A stretch of DNA of 64,000 nucleotides. Source: Allobosea lathyri. Lineage in GTDB: Bacteria > Pseudomonadota > Alphaproteobacteria > Rhizobiales > Beijerinckiaceae. The notes beneath the pieces are model-generated. The model ran no database searches and was not told the DNA's origin. It saw nothing but the letters and a program-made list of their open reading frames with translations. The position numbers and the translations under genes are program-made. The stretch covers positions 124,001 through 188,000 of the forward strand of contig NZ_FNUY01000002.1 in assembly GCF_900108245.1 (NCBI RefSeq). Reading direction: 5' to 3'. Below are positions 63,239 through 64,000 of the stretch, one piece after another (within the stretch, counting starts at the first letter, position 1; each line of letters begins with the position of its first letter).

Positions 63239-64000
63239 TCATTCGAACACCTGCGAATAACGGCGCTCGATCAGCCGGTTCGAGCCGACGGTGATGGCGA
63301 CGAGTGCGAGCAGGAGCAGGCTCGCCACGGCTGCGCCGAGCGGCCAGTTCAGTGTGTTCAGGAACTCGTCATAGGCCAGCGTCGCGGCGACCTTGAGCCT
63401 GCGGCCGCCGATGATCGCGGGGGATGCGAAGGCGCTCGCGGCCAGCGAGAAGACGATGATGGCGCCCGACAGGATGCCCGGCACGATCTGCGGCAGGATC
63501 ACCCTCAGCCAGATCGTGGTCTGGCCGGCGCCGAGCGACAGCGCGGCGTTCTCGATCTGCGGGTCGAGCCGCTGCAGCGAGGCCCAGACGGCCAGGATCA
63601 TGAAGGGGATCAGCACGTGGATGAGCACGATGACGATGCCCGTCTCGGTGAACATGAAGGCGAGGGGCTCGGCGATGAGGCCGAGTGCGATCAGCCCCTG
63701 GTTCACCAGCCCGGTCGAGCCGAGCAACAGCGCCCAGCCGAGCGTGCGCGCCACGACCGAAACCAGAAGCGGGCCGATGACCACGAGCAGAATGGCGCTG
63801 CGCCAGCCCGGCGACATGCGGTTGAGGATGTAGGCTTGGGGCACGCCGATGAGCATCGTTGCCAGCGTGACCAGGATCGCGATCCGGAAGGTGCGCAGGA
63901 AGATCTCGAAGAAATAGGAATCGGTGAAAACCTCGATCCAGTTCTTCAGCGTGAATTCCGGGACGATGCCCTTGTACTGGCCCCAATCGTAGAAGGAGAG
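63239..64000 (-). CDS. ABC transporter permease, PotB-like, 5' end cut off by the window
   Basis: The frame is open from the stop at 63239 to the right edge, 253 codons, and continues beyond. It reads LSFYDWGQYKGIVPEFTLKNW near the edge, then helix-rich sequence and the EAA loop ENAALSLGAGQTTIWLRVILPQIVPGILSGAIIVFSLAASAFASP. It pairs with the PotC-like gene downstream (79-nt gap). The N-terminal region is missing from the window. Confidence 0.9.
   Translation of the reverse strand, partial: LSFYDWGQYKGIVPEFTLKNWIEVFTDSYFFEIFLRTFRIAILVTLATMLIGVPQAYILNRMSPGWRSAILLVVIGPLLVSVVARTLGWALLLGSTGLVNQGLIALGLIAEPLAFMFTETGIVIVLIHVLIPFMILAVWASLQRLDPQIENAALSLGAGQTTIWLRVILPQIVPGILSGAIIVFSLAASAFASPAIIGGRRLKVAATLAYDEFLNTLNWPLGAAVASLLLLALVAITVGSNRLIERRYSQVFE

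Overview
The window is GC-rich, densely coded chromosome from an alphaproteobacterium, most likely Hyphomicrobiales (Rhizobiales) and plausibly near Bosea or Methylobacterium. This rests on gene content and order: pcm-tolC-popZ-valS, ppiD-trpE divergent from tpiA-secG-pyrG, glmU-glmS, recG-sdhE-mfd, a BA14K-family protein, an ExoR-like Sel1 protein, and intergenic palindromes of the kind seen across the order. Placement at genus level is inference.

Positions 1-6.8 kb carry stress and housekeeping genes: a truncated cupin gene, a 14-TM drug exporter, 3-mercaptopyruvate sulfurtransferase, a tRNA-Ala editing protein, an SDR enzyme, photolyase and a small secreted protein. Two tRNA genes (Asn on minus, Cys on plus) sit back to back at 7.0-7.3 kb with recognisable divergent promoters. 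From 7.5 to 15 kb come pcm-like, tolC, popZ, a stress flavoprotein, dps, valS and a YqaA-type membrane protein. From 16 to 21.4 kb come ilvD (preceded by two leader hairpins and overlapped by an exoR-like gene), small secreted proteins, xthA, a BA14K protein and a YqhA-family protein. Then ppiD-trpE run on minus and tpiA-secG-pyrG on plus. secG and pyrG are separated by four hairpins at an exact 34-nt period.

Positions 28.5-32.1 kb hold the most unusual cluster: DUF350, DUF1190 (YgiB/YjfM type), a glutathionylspermidine-synthase-like ATP-grasp ligase (YgiC/YjfC type), a VOC protein and a second DUF350 protein. It converges on an opgG/D-opgH glucan operon. This is the best candidate for a poorly described system. 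Positions 36-48 kb are core genes: glmU, glmS, DUF454, DUF502, an AraC-GyrI regulator, recG, sdhE and mfd, with a perfect 41-bp inverted repeat between sdhE and mfd.

Positions 48-64 kb are the accessory part. An intact IS4-family element with an 11-bp target duplication sits inside an intergenic palindrome. It is followed, all on the minus strand, by a two-gene TRAP transporter without a visible binding protein, a TetR remnant, a branched-chain-amino-acid-type ABC operon (livKHMGF) that ends in a MetE-like methyltransferase, and an oxidase operon. The oxidase operon has two PotB/PotC-like permeases, a DAO-family flavoenzyme, a small 2Fe-2S protein, a large FAD/2Fe-2S subunit and a RidA imine deaminase. 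Together these resemble an opine or D-amino-acid uptake and oxidation pathway. The right end truncates the PotB-like gene. No prophage, CRISPR array, rRNA or replication origin was seen.
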